7,568 bases of DNA, from positions 1 through 7,568 of the forward strand of contig WJKO01000537.1 in assembly GCA_014729055.1 (NCBI GenBank). The letters are read 5' to 3'. The position numbers and the translations under genes were made by a program. The number at the start of each line of letters is the position of its first letter. Within the stretch, counting starts at the first letter, position 1. This stretch comes from Promethearchaeota archaeon (GTDB taxonomy: Archaea > Asgardarchaeota > Lokiarchaeia > Sigyniarchaeales > Promethearchaeaceae). Positions 1-5,912 of this stretch are shown piece by piece. The notes below the pieces were generated by a model. That model worked only from the letters and a program-made list of their open reading frames with translations. It did not search any database and was not told the DNA's origin.

Positions 1-368
1 ACAATAGTCTTTTTAAAAAATAATAAGACTTCCGTTTGATCAGCATTTTTACTTGATACTTTAAAATCTAATTCCTTTAAGATCTTTTTTATTACTTCTT
101 GCGCTTCCTTTTCGTCTTTACCAAGATCAACCAACTGTTCCTTGACCATTTTTGGTAACGACCGAGTGCGAACGCCTAATTTTCCCTTAAATTCATCGAT
201 CTTATCCCCGAAATATGTTCGTATTGCTCTTTTAAAACATTGACTTGAAATTCGGGCTCGCCTATAACCGCCGAATTGACAATCTTTTGGGGTATTAGTA
301 TCATCTCTATTCAAGCACGATGGTCCAAAATTTTGTATTATGTGTAATTCTACAAACATTCTATTCAT
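1..368 (-). CDS. cas7e: Cas7e (CasC/Cse4), Cascade backbone subunit, 5' part only
   Basis: This is the start of a minus-strand gene that runs off the left edge; 122 complete codons are visible, against a usual family length of roughly 340-380 residues. Cas7e is the backbone subunit of Cascade: six copies coat the crRNA spacer and hold the RNA-DNA hybrid. The identification rests on the family's N-terminal signature: HIIQNFGP near residue 9, LNRDDTNTPK at about 19-28, then FGGYRRARISSQCFKRAIR at about 32-50. The start at 368 gives MNRMFVELHII; a second in-frame ATG at 359 gives MFVELHII. An AAGAG abuts the first ATG and lies 9 nt before the second, so ribosome-site spacing slightly favours 359, while homologue N-termini allow either. 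The gene lies 103 nt downstream of cse2 on the same strand. Family assignment is very secure; the exact start is not. Confidence 0.97.
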   Translation of the reverse strand, partial: MNRMFVELHIIQNFGPSCLNRDDTNTPKDCQFGGYRRARISSQCFKRAIRTYFGDKIDEFKGKLGVRTRSLPKMVKEQLVDLGKDEKEAQEVIKKILKELDFKVSSKNADQTEVLLFFKKTI

Positions 369-422
369 CTCTTTTTTATTTATTTTGGTATATTTTTGCA
401 ATGCTTTTTTTGGTTATTTTCT

Positions 423-460
423 AAAAAATTCTTCAGAACTGGCATCACAACAGGTCTGAA
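423..460 (-). terminator. Possible intra-operon terminator or attenuator between cse2 and cas7e
   Basis: Positions 432-460 form an imperfect dyad: TTCAGA pairs with TCTGAA (6 bp), then comes one A/G mismatch, then CTG pairs with CAG (3 bp), around a 9-nt loop. Read on the minus strand, the direction of cas transcription, the stem is followed after three bases by six T (428-423), the layout of an intrinsic terminator. The stem is short and not GC-rich, so it would at best be a partial terminator or RNA-processing site. It begins only about 12 nt past the cse2 stop codon. Function is inferred from shape only; in so AT-rich a sequence such a dyad could arise by chance. Confidence 0.3.
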
Positions 461-471
461 TTTATTATTTA

Positions 472-1008
472 TTAATTATCTTGCGTTGCTTCCTCAGATT
501 TCCTATATTTCCAGAATGAATTTGCCCATCTCTTATACGGAGGATATTTTGATGTGTTCCAGTATTTTAAATCATAGTATAATTGATGCCAATCAAATTT
601 AACATTTCTTGATTTCAATAACGATATCGCTTGCCTTAAATGGGTAAATATATCGTCTTTATGGCTACGAATTAATCCAATAAACCTTGATTCAATGCTG
701 GAATTGTTCGGCTCTTCACTTTGTATGGCTCGAAATGCATCTCCGAAATTTCCTTTTCCATCAATATGAGGATAGAACGCAAAAAGAGATGCTATCATAA
801 AGTGTATATCATGGTTCCATTTTCCTTGAGTATTTTGGATCCATGGTATAACATAAGGATACATCTCCATACAATCGCCAGGGTTGTATTGAAGCCCACG
901 TCTTAAATGCGCTAAAACTCCGCGATTGTCATTTTCATGAAACTTTACTAAGTATTTTATATAGTTAGATTCTTTTCTTTTCGATTTTTTTATTTTCTTA
1001 CTGCTCAT
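472..1008 (-). CDS. cse2: Cse2 (CasB/Cas11e), Cascade small subunit
   Basis: A 178-residue alpha-helical protein of the Cse2/CasB family, usual length about 160-200. Two copies sit in the belly of Cascade, where they stabilise the displaced strand and the crRNA-target R-loop. Family hallmarks are visible: a basic N-terminus (KKIKKSKRK, residues 4-12), RGVLAHLRRGL at about residues 29-39, a middle segment SSIESRFIGLIRS, then HLRQAISLLKSRNVKFDW and QLYYDLKYWN, and near the C-terminus RWANSFW. Basic residues in the LRRG and LLKSR segments suit nucleic-acid contact. The start is secure: AAAGGAGAT lies 11 nt upstream of the ATG. The gene follows cse1 after 20 nt, with that ribosome site in the gap, so co-transcription is very likely. 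No frameshift or truncation is seen. Confidence 0.96.
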   Translation of the reverse strand: MSSKKIKKSKRKESNYIKYLVKFHENDNRGVLAHLRRGLQYNPGDCMEMYPYVIPWIQNTQGKWNHDIHFMIASLFAFYPHIDGKGNFGDAFRAIQSEEPNNSSIESRFIGLIRSHKDDIFTHLRQAISLLKSRNVKFDWHQLYYDLKYWNTSKYPPYKRWANSFWKYRKSEEATQDN

Positions 1009-1017
1009 AATAGATTT

Positions 1018-1026
1018 ATCTCCTTT
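1018..1026 (-). promoter_or_regulatory. Strong Shine-Dalgarno site of cse2
   Basis: On the minus strand this reads AAAGGAGAT, an eight- or nine-base match to the 16S rRNA 3' end. It begins two bases after the cse1 stop codon (1031-1029), and its GGAG core is 11 nt from the cse2 ATG at 1008. It is much the best ribosome site in the window and fixes the cse2 start. Cas7e, cse1 and cas3 have weak sites by comparison. Confidence 0.75.
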
Positions 1027-1028
1027 CC

Positions 1029-2606
1029 TTAATTTTCAAACAATTTCCTTAATTTATATAGGAAGCCTTTCTGTGAAATCCATGCTCTTAATGAACGAGA
1101 ATCATAGAGGAGATCACTTTCCAAGTGGTTCATCAAACTTTCAGCAATCGGTAAGACGTTCTCCTCTATGGAAGTTCGTAAAAACACCGATAATTCAGCT
1201 AGTCCTTTTTTCTCTGGTAATTCTACTAAAAATTCATAAAAACGGTTTTCTAGTTGACTCCAGAACTTTTCGGAATATTGGAAACTATTTCGCTGAGAAA
1301 GTAGATTATCACGTTGCTGTGAACTTAGGCTGTCGCTTTTAGGATATAAATAGTCTTTTAAATATCTATAAAGAAATTTATTACCAATTTTATGAATTTC
1401 TTCAGATTTTGCAATGAAATCTTTTAGGATATTTACTAGTATCTTGTTGCGCTTATGTTGTAATATTTCTTGGGATATAGGTAGATGTGAATGATGCCAA
1501 GTGAGCGTTTTAGCAACTTTAGTTGGATCTTGGCATAATCCATAAATTTCCAAATTATATTTTGAAGAAAAAGTTAATTTCTTAAGAAATACCAATTTCG
1601 AAATCCACTCAAGTACTTTTGGCGGTTTGGTAGATAATTTTTCCCCAGACACACGTAAAATACTCTCAGTATCCCGCCAGACCTGTCTATGAATACTTAA
1701 TGATAGTGCATTATATTCCCCGTCTTTTTGCATGTAAGTTTTTTCGGGAGCTTCATGCCAATCTCCTCTTATTTTTTCACCCTGCGCTATTTTGCAATAC
1801 TTCACTCTTAGATTTCCCTCATCTTCATAGGGTTGTAGCCAGACTCTCCGACTATGCCATGTCAAGTAGTCCAAATATCCGTTTGGATATCGCCCTGCTT
1901 TTTCCTCAAAGAGCTTTCTTTCATTCCTTTCCCAAAAGGGAATGTCTTCACTTGATGGGTTTTTTTTAAAAGGGGAATTCTCGTTATAGGCAATCAAGTT
2001 GAAAATCAATGTCTTAAAAAGATTCTCACACTTCATTATAGTCGAAATTCCAGCTACTAAAGGGGCGTGTGAATAATAAAAGGGCGTACTCCTCCCTCCG
2101 CTTACAGCATAATTCTGAAATGTTATGAGGAGCTGTGCGCACTTTCCGGGTTTGTAAGATTCGGGATGCTTATCCCAGTGATGATCGAACAATGCGGTAT
2201 TATTCCCCGTAGAAATGCTATTATCTAATTTACTAAGTGGAGTGTCTTTTTTAACTTCTGACGGTAGTATTTGGTAAAATCGATCCTCGTCTTGCCCAAA
2301 AAGGTCAAATTTATCATGCCACCTTTTGAAGTATGCCTTTAAAACATCATTATCCCACCCGTTTTTATATAAATCTTCCCAAACATCCGCATCCTTCGGA
2401 CCAAAATTACGATGAAGTATTGCTAATAATAACCTATACAAGGAAATCTCTATTAAAGGATTTCTGCACGTAATACCTTTGATTTTTTGAGAATTAAAAA
2501 GGCAATACGAAATGCTATATTGCTTATATTGCCCATTTAAATCTATACAAGGCAGCCATGGTTTATCTAATAAATTAAAACTATATTTTGTACTCATCAA
2601 TACCAT
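1029..2606 (-). CDS. cse1: Cse1 (CasA/Cas8e), large subunit of Cascade
   Basis: A 525-residue protein, the usual size (about 500-560). Cse1 sits at the base of type I-E Cascade, recognises the PAM, starts DNA melting and docks Cas3. The family N-terminus FNLLDKPWLPC is at residues 10-20, and the LFGQDEDRFYQ segment at 102-112 matches the conserved LF..drPFyQ. A loop with GNNTALFDHH at 134-143 corresponds to the L1 loop (GxxNxALF) implicated in PAM sensing. IPFWER is at 222-227 and DYLTWHSRRVWLQP at 246-259. The C-terminal third (from about 430) is rich in amphipathic helices, as expected for the four-helix bundle. The first ATG (2606) gives a 26-bp overlap with the end of cas3; an in-frame ATG at 2597 gives MSTKYSFNLL and a 17-bp overlap, and fits typical N-termini better. 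Either way translation is probably coupled to cas3. Confidence 0.97.
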   Translation of the reverse strand: MVLMSTKYSFNLLDKPWLPCIDLNGQYKQYSISYCLFNSQKIKGITCRNPLIEISLYRLLLAILHRNFGPKDADVWEDLYKNGWDNDVLKAYFKRWHDKFDLFGQDEDRFYQILPSEVKKDTPLSKLDNSISTGNNTALFDHHWDKHPESYKPGKCAQLLITFQNYAVSGGRSTPFYYSHAPLVAGISTIMKCENLFKTLIFNLIAYNENSPFKKNPSSEDIPFWERNERKLFEEKAGRYPNGYLDYLTWHSRRVWLQPYEDEGNLRVKYCKIAQGEKIRGDWHEAPEKTYMQKDGEYNALSLSIHRQVWRDTESILRVSGEKLSTKPPKVLEWISKLVFLKKLTFSSKYNLEIYGLCQDPTKVAKTLTWHHSHLPISQEILQHKRNKILVNILKDFIAKSEEIHKIGNKFLYRYLKDYLYPKSDSLSSQQRDNLLSQRNSFQYSEKFWSQLENRFYEFLVELPEKKGLAELSVFLRTSIEENVLPIAESLMNHLESDLLYDSRSLRAWISQKGFLYKLRKLFEN

Positions 2607-5511
2607 CTTCTTTATTTTTTCTGATCTTTAAAACACCTAATTGTTCGTGATAATATAAATCAACATAACAAGATGATTCTTCTTGATCTAACTTAAAGAA
2701 ACCCTCGATTTGCGTAATCTGGAACTTAGCAGGATAGATCCGAGAGATTAATGCATTTGTCTTCCATTTTTTTGGTATGCTGATATTTTCGTAGAAATAT
2801 TTTATGATACTATACCCGTTAATCTTGACACAATAATTTAAAATTTGCTTGACTTGTTTTTTATCTGGTTTTTCCGATAAGCTAATCCGCATGCAACCAG
2901 AAGGGGTTAGATAATAGATATGGTCATTTTCTTTATCTCTGTTTGATTCTCCTGAGAATGAAAAGATTGGCAAAATAGAGATCATTGGTTGGGCAAGGCG
3001 AGTTGATAACCGTGCATTTATGCTGTTCTCATTCCCAACACGTGAGTTCCTCCACAAATTTAATAACATATCACTTTTTAATGGGCTATCAATTATCGCA
3101 TAATCTGCTTGTAAATGATCTTCACTTCTATTTTTCATTTGATTTGATTTCAATTCACTCAGTTTTGCCCTTAATTGCTCTTTATTATCAATACTGCAAT
3201 TTTTAACGAGATACTCGTCCTCCTTGACATATACTTCTTCAATTAAATCTGTTATACTGCTTGGAATATTTATTTGAGTTAATCTATCAAGTAATAAGTA
3301 CGTCTTTAATAAGAGATAATTCGAATATACAGAAAAACCGATCTTAGGTATCTTGCTCTTGTCCAATGTCGGTTGAATGACATAAAAAAAAGGTTTTTGC
3401 AATAACCTTGAACGTTTCACGTCAACATAGGTATTTTTTGTGCCAGTTTTGATAATTTTTGGATGCCTATGCAATCTACCAAGGCGTTGAAGCAGTAGGT
3501 CTATCGGAGATAAATCACTTATCATCACATCAAAATCGAGATCGAGGCTTTGTTCTATTATTTGAGTAGAAACAAGTACCCGTTTAAAGTCTGTGTGGTC
3601 TTCACTTTTTCCATAGTCTCGTAATAAATCATTTTCTTTCTTATACCGAATATAATAAGGATATCTTGCGTGTAATAGATCAACTTCAAATCCCTTTTCG
3701 TGCAATTCACGATAAATATTACAGTACAATAATTGCGCACGGGCTACTGTATTACAAATAATTGCTGCACGCCCCCCCTTTTGTAGTTTATCTTTAACTT
3801 TTTCAATGATTAGACCTTCATCTATCCATTGCATATTTACAGCGTCTTTGTCTTCTTTTTTAAGGTGGACTTCAAAAGTATCCGCTATAAGCTCCTTTGG
3901 ATTACAAATCGTTATTCTTGGATAAGCTTGTTGCTCTATATCCGCTATTCCGCTATTCTTTTTCTGTATATTTTTAATGAAGTTTCTATCACCGTAATAA
4001 GAAATTATCAATTCGTTTCTTTTATCTGAAGGTAATGTTGCGGATAAGAGTATTACGTTTGAACCGAGAAAACGGAGCCACATAATCAGTCTGTTAATGA
4101 TTGTAGTCATATATATGTCGTAAGCATGGATTTCATCGATAATGACGGTTTTACCAGCAAGTCCAAATAATCTAACAAAAAAATGCTTTATAGGGAGAAC
4201 AGCAAGCATAATTTGATCAACAGTGCCCACACCAAAAGGGGATATAAGTGCTCTTTTCCGATAAGTAAACCAATCATCCGCAACAACTGTTGTTATCTCA
4301 TCATCAATATCATTGATCTTATGTTTGATTTTATCACTTTTTTCTTTGAGGACTTGATAATCCTCAGACATAACGGCGTTTCCGTGAACTAAATGTAGAT
4401 TAACCTTGGCTTGAGTTTCTGAATTCTCTAAGAAATCCCTAAGACGGATAAACATCTGGTTTGCGGTAGCTTGTGTGGGTAATGCTATATATGTACCTTT
4501 AGTATCTTTTTTTTGTCCTAAATAATGTTGAAGATAAAAGGCAGCTTCGGTTTTACCCTCACCCATCGGCGCCTCAATAATTACTAATGAACCATTTTCA
4601 ATATCGTTTAAAACATCTAAAATTTTCTGTTGTAAAGGTCTAATTTCTTCGATAAATGGAAATAATTCGCTGAAATTTTTACATTCCCCCATGTCTTGCG
4701 TTCGACTCAACCAACCAATTTTGTCAAGAGCTTTTTTAGCATTTTTCTTTGAAATAGTATAGTATTTATCAATATAATGTGATCCTGCAGAATCTTCGAT
4801 CTTTGCAAAGGGAAAAAAGTTTTCATTAGATGCGATCCAATCTGCCACACTTATAAGTCCCGAAAGAAACATGAGTCCCGCGTAGTAGTACGAAGAGTAG
4901 TCGTTTTCAGATTTGTGATTATTTTTTTTGAGTTTTATCGTCTTACTGTCTTGCGGTAATTCTTCGGAGATATGAGATTTCACATTGTCTAATATATCAT
5001 TCTGGATTTGTTTCCACGCATCTTCTCCTAAATATTCATCATCAAGTTCATTATATTTACTAATACTCATGAAATATCCGTGATGAGCTCCCAAAATATA
5101 CGCCATATCAAAGATCATATCTTCAGCGTCAATAGAGATAATATTCTTTGAATTTTTAAGATAATTTTGTGTTATTCTTATTGAGAGCTCAGGATGATAG
5201 TACGAACCTTGAAGGTTTTTCCATATATCAATCTTAAATTCGTCGCTTTTTTCATCTAGCTTTGATTGAAAGAGGGGCGTAGCTTTGCCGATGTCGTGAC
5301 AAGCGGCAAGGAATCCAATAAATACTTTGGCTTCAGCATCTTTAATGTGCCAGATTGATGCTATGATTGATTTTATTTGGGGGGATAATATCTTGTCCCA
5401 TAATTCCATGGCAACTGAGGCAGTATCGAGTAAATGACAAATTAGAGGATGATATATATATTCATCTTCAATCTGATTTGCTTTCCCCCAGATCTGTATC
5501 AAAGAGATCAA
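2581..5511 (-). CDS. cas3: Cas3, HD nuclease and DExH helicase of type I-E CRISPR interference
   Basis: This 976-residue enzyme is recruited by Cascade to nick the displaced strand, then unwinds it 3'-5' and degrades it. The N-terminal HD nuclease domain spans about 1-235: HPLICHLLD at 21-29, CHDIGK at 71-76 with the H72-D73 pair, H106, the AHHG pair H143-H144, and VADW with D224. The superfamily 2 helicase follows: RPLQQ at 291-295, Walker A EAPMGEGKTEAA at 313-324, ALPTQATANQMF at 343-354, DEIHAYD at 459-465 (DExH), LSAT at 489-492, STQIIEQSLDLDFD at 648-661, and arginine-finger motif QRLGRLHRH at 675-683. The C-terminal accessory domain runs to 976. All catalytic motifs look intact. No in-frame ATG precedes residue 35, so translation probably starts at TTG (5511-5509), just ahead of the conserved IWGKAN. 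It is first in the operon and overlaps cse1 by 17-26 bp. Confidence 0.98.
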   Translation of the reverse strand: MISLIQIWGKANQIEDEYIYHPLICHLLDTASVAMELWDKILSPQIKSIIASIWHIKDAEAKVFIGFLAACHDIGKATPLFQSKLDEKSDEFKIDIWKNLQGSYYHPELSIRITQNYLKNSKNIISIDAEDMIFDMAYILGAHHGYFMSISKYNELDDEYLGEDAWKQIQNDILDNVKSHISEELPQDSKTIKLKKNNHKSENDYSSYYYAGLMFLSGLISVADWIASNENFFPFAKIEDSAGSHYIDKYYTISKKNAKKALDKIGWLSRTQDMGECKNFSELFPFIEEIRPLQQKILDVLNDIENGSLVIIEAPMGEGKTEAAFYLQHYLGQKKDTKGTYIALPTQATANQMFIRLRDFLENSETQAKVNLHLVHGNAVMSEDYQVLKEKSDKIKHKINDIDDEITTVVADDWFTYRKRALISPFGVGTVDQIMLAVLPIKHFFVRLFGLAGKTVIIDEIHAYDIYMTTIINRLIMWLRFLGSNVILLSATLPSDKRNELIISYYGDRNFIKNIQKKNSGIADIEQQAYPRITICNPKELIADTFEVHLKKEDKDAVNMQWIDEGLIIEKVKDKLQKGGRAAIICNTVARAQLLYCNIYRELHEKGFEVDLLHARYPYYIRYKKENDLLRDYGKSEDHTDFKRVLVSTQIIEQSLDLDFDVMISDLSPIDLLLQRLGRLHRHPKIIKTGTKNTYVDVKRSRLLQKPFFYVIQPTLDKSKIPKIGFSVYSNYLLLKTYLLLDRLTQINIPSSITDLIEEVYVKEDEYLVKNCSIDNKEQLRAKLSELKSNQMKNRSEDHLQADYAIIDSPLKSDMLLNLWRNSRVGNENSINARLSTRLAQPMISILPIFSFSGESNRDKENDHIYYLTPSGCMRISLSEKPDKKQVKQILNYCVKINGYSIIKYFYENISIPKKWKTNALISRIYPAKFQITQIEGFFKLDQEESSCYVDLYYHEQLGVLKIRKNKEDGIDEYKI

Positions 5512-5528
5512 TGATTTTCCACACCCAT
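5508..5528 (-). other. Possible 6-codon upstream ORF overlapping the cas3 start codon
   Basis: On the minus strand, ATG at 5528-5526 opens a reading frame for MGVENH that ends at TGA (5510-5508). Its stop overlaps the cas3 TTG start (5511-5509) as TTGA, a typical coupling overlap. It could be a short leader that delivers ribosomes to the weak TTG. Alternatively it could be the relic of an earlier ATG start thrown out of frame by a single-base change. It may also mean nothing, since it is very short and lacks an obvious ribosome site. Confidence 0.25.
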
Positions 5529-5610
5529 ATACAGATTTCTATTTGAGTCGCATTAAATTGAAAATAATAATCCAAGAGTGTATATTAGTTCCAACAAGCA
5601 TAGATGTAAA

Positions 5611-5633
5611 TTGATCTTTATAAATTTGATCTT
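5611..5633. repeat. Direct repeat TTGATCTT flanking TTTATAAA upstream of cas3
   Basis: TTGATCTT occurs at 5611-5618 and again at 5626-5633, 15 bp start to start, each preceded by an A/T run (AAA, TAAAT). The palindrome TTTATAAA (5617-5624) overlaps the first copy and lies between them. This is about 80-120 bp upstream of the cas3 start, a plausible operator or promoter position. Regulatory function is a guess. Confidence 0.3.
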
Positions 5634-5662
5634 CGTTTAATTATTTCCAGATAAATAATAGA

Positions 5663-5693
5663 TTGACAGTCTATGAAGAATAAATCATACAAT
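5663..5693 (+). promoter_or_regulatory. Possible sigma-70-type promoter toward the phosphoesterase-exonuclease gene
   Basis: A perfect TTGACA (5663-5668) is followed, after a long 19-bp spacer, by TACAAT (5688-5693), five of six matches to TATAAT. Transcription would start near 5700 and give a leader of over 200 nt that includes the possible small ORF at 5814-5909. The spacer is 2 bp longer than optimal, and if the host is an archaeon this reading is wrong. Confidence 0.25.
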
Positions 5694-5708
5694 AAGATGA
5701 TTTTTAGT

Positions 5709-5731
5709 AATTCAACTAATCAAATTCAACT
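5709..5731. repeat. Direct repeat AATTCAACT in the intergenic region
   Basis: AATTCAACT occurs at 5709-5717 and 5723-5731, 14 bp start to start, with a degenerate AAATTC continuing at 5736-5741. Close spacing on one strand resembles a tandem protein-binding site. In so AT-rich a stretch chance is a real alternative. Confidence 0.3.
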
Positions 5732-5752
5732 CACTAAATTCGTTTTTAACAG

Positions 5753-5775
5753 CTTATATTCATAAGTTATATAAG
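5753..5775. repeat. Inverted repeat CTTATAT-N9-ATATAAG, candidate operator
   Basis: A perfect 7-bp dyad: CTTATAT at 5753-5759 and ATATAAG at 5769-5775, with a 9-nt spacer. A third half-site ATAAG (5762-5766) inside the spacer forms a smaller dyad with the left arm. The centre-to-centre distance of 16 bp would suit a dimeric helix-turn-helix regulator. It lies about 40-60 bp upstream of the possible small ORF. Confidence 0.3.
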
Positions 5776-5813
5776 TGGGATAGAAGTATTAATTATTACA
5801 AAGTGAGACATTA

Positions 5814-5909
5814 ATGAATGATGAAAGCATTAAAAATGCTATTCTATATTATGTAGGATTTTCGCGAGATACTCGGAGAGATTTATCGCAAAGTATAATA
5901 TTTATATAG
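5814..5909 (+). CDS. Possible 31-residue small protein or leader peptide
   Basis: ATG at 5814 opens 31 codons (N-terminus MNDESIKNAILYYVGFSR) ending at TAG 5907-5909. GTGAG at 5803-5807, within AAGTGAGA, is a weak ribosome site 6 nt before the ATG. The frame is the same as that of the following phosphoesterase-exonuclease gene, whose first ATG comes only one codon after this stop. It could be a leader peptide, a translationally coupled small gene, an N-terminal piece of the downstream protein cut off by a stop mutation, or chance. No family is recognised, and there is no membrane segment or clear motif. An AGCATT-AAA-AATGCT dyad lies inside it (5826-5840). Confidence 0.3.
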   Translation: MNDESIKNAILYYVGFSRDTRRDLSQSIIFI

Positions 5910-5912
5910 TAT

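Larger units (their letters stand above)
5512..5912. other. Divergent AT-rich intergenic region between cas3 and the phosphoesterase-exonuclease gene
   Basis: This 401-bp stretch separates two divergently transcribed genes and should hold both promoters. No ORF of normal size and no CRISPR repeat was found. It contains paired direct repeats (TTGATCTT twice at 5611-5633, AATTCAACT twice at 5709-5731), an inverted repeat at 5753-5775, a possible plus-strand promoter at 5663-5693, and a possible 31-codon ORF at 5814-5909. For cas3 no convincing promoter hexamers stand out on the minus strand. A TTTATAAA at 5617-5624 could serve as a bacterial -10 or an archaeal TATA element, but lacks a clear partner. 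Confidence 0.7.

Noticed and set aside
396..602. 68-codon plus-strand ORF across the cse2 end and the cse2-cas7e gap
   Set aside because: Mostly antisense to cse2, with no ribosome site, motif or homologue-like feature; a shadow.
1700..1969. 89-codon plus-strand ORF opposite cse1
   Set aside because: Antisense shadow of a secure gene; composition and lack of motifs give no support.
3558..3740. 60-codon minus-strand ORF within cas3
   Set aside because: Different frame within the intact cas3 helicase domain; no independent evidence.
5826..5840. AGCATT-AAA-AATGCT hairpin as a terminator
   Set aside because: AT-rich 6-bp stem with a 3-nt loop and no T-run after it on either strand. It also lies inside the possible small ORF.
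5894..5899. TATAAT just upstream of the phosphoesterase start as a -10 box
   Set aside because: No -35-like hexamer at 16-18 bp spacing and no extended -10 TG. The overlapping TTTATATA could be an archaeal TATA box for a leaderless start at 5928, but a single AT-rich match is too weak to annotate.
5512..5912. CRISPR array or leader next to cas3
   Set aside because: No repeat of about 28-29 bp recurs with spacer-length intervals. The repeats here are 7-9 bp. In this gene order the array is expected past cas2, beyond the left edge.
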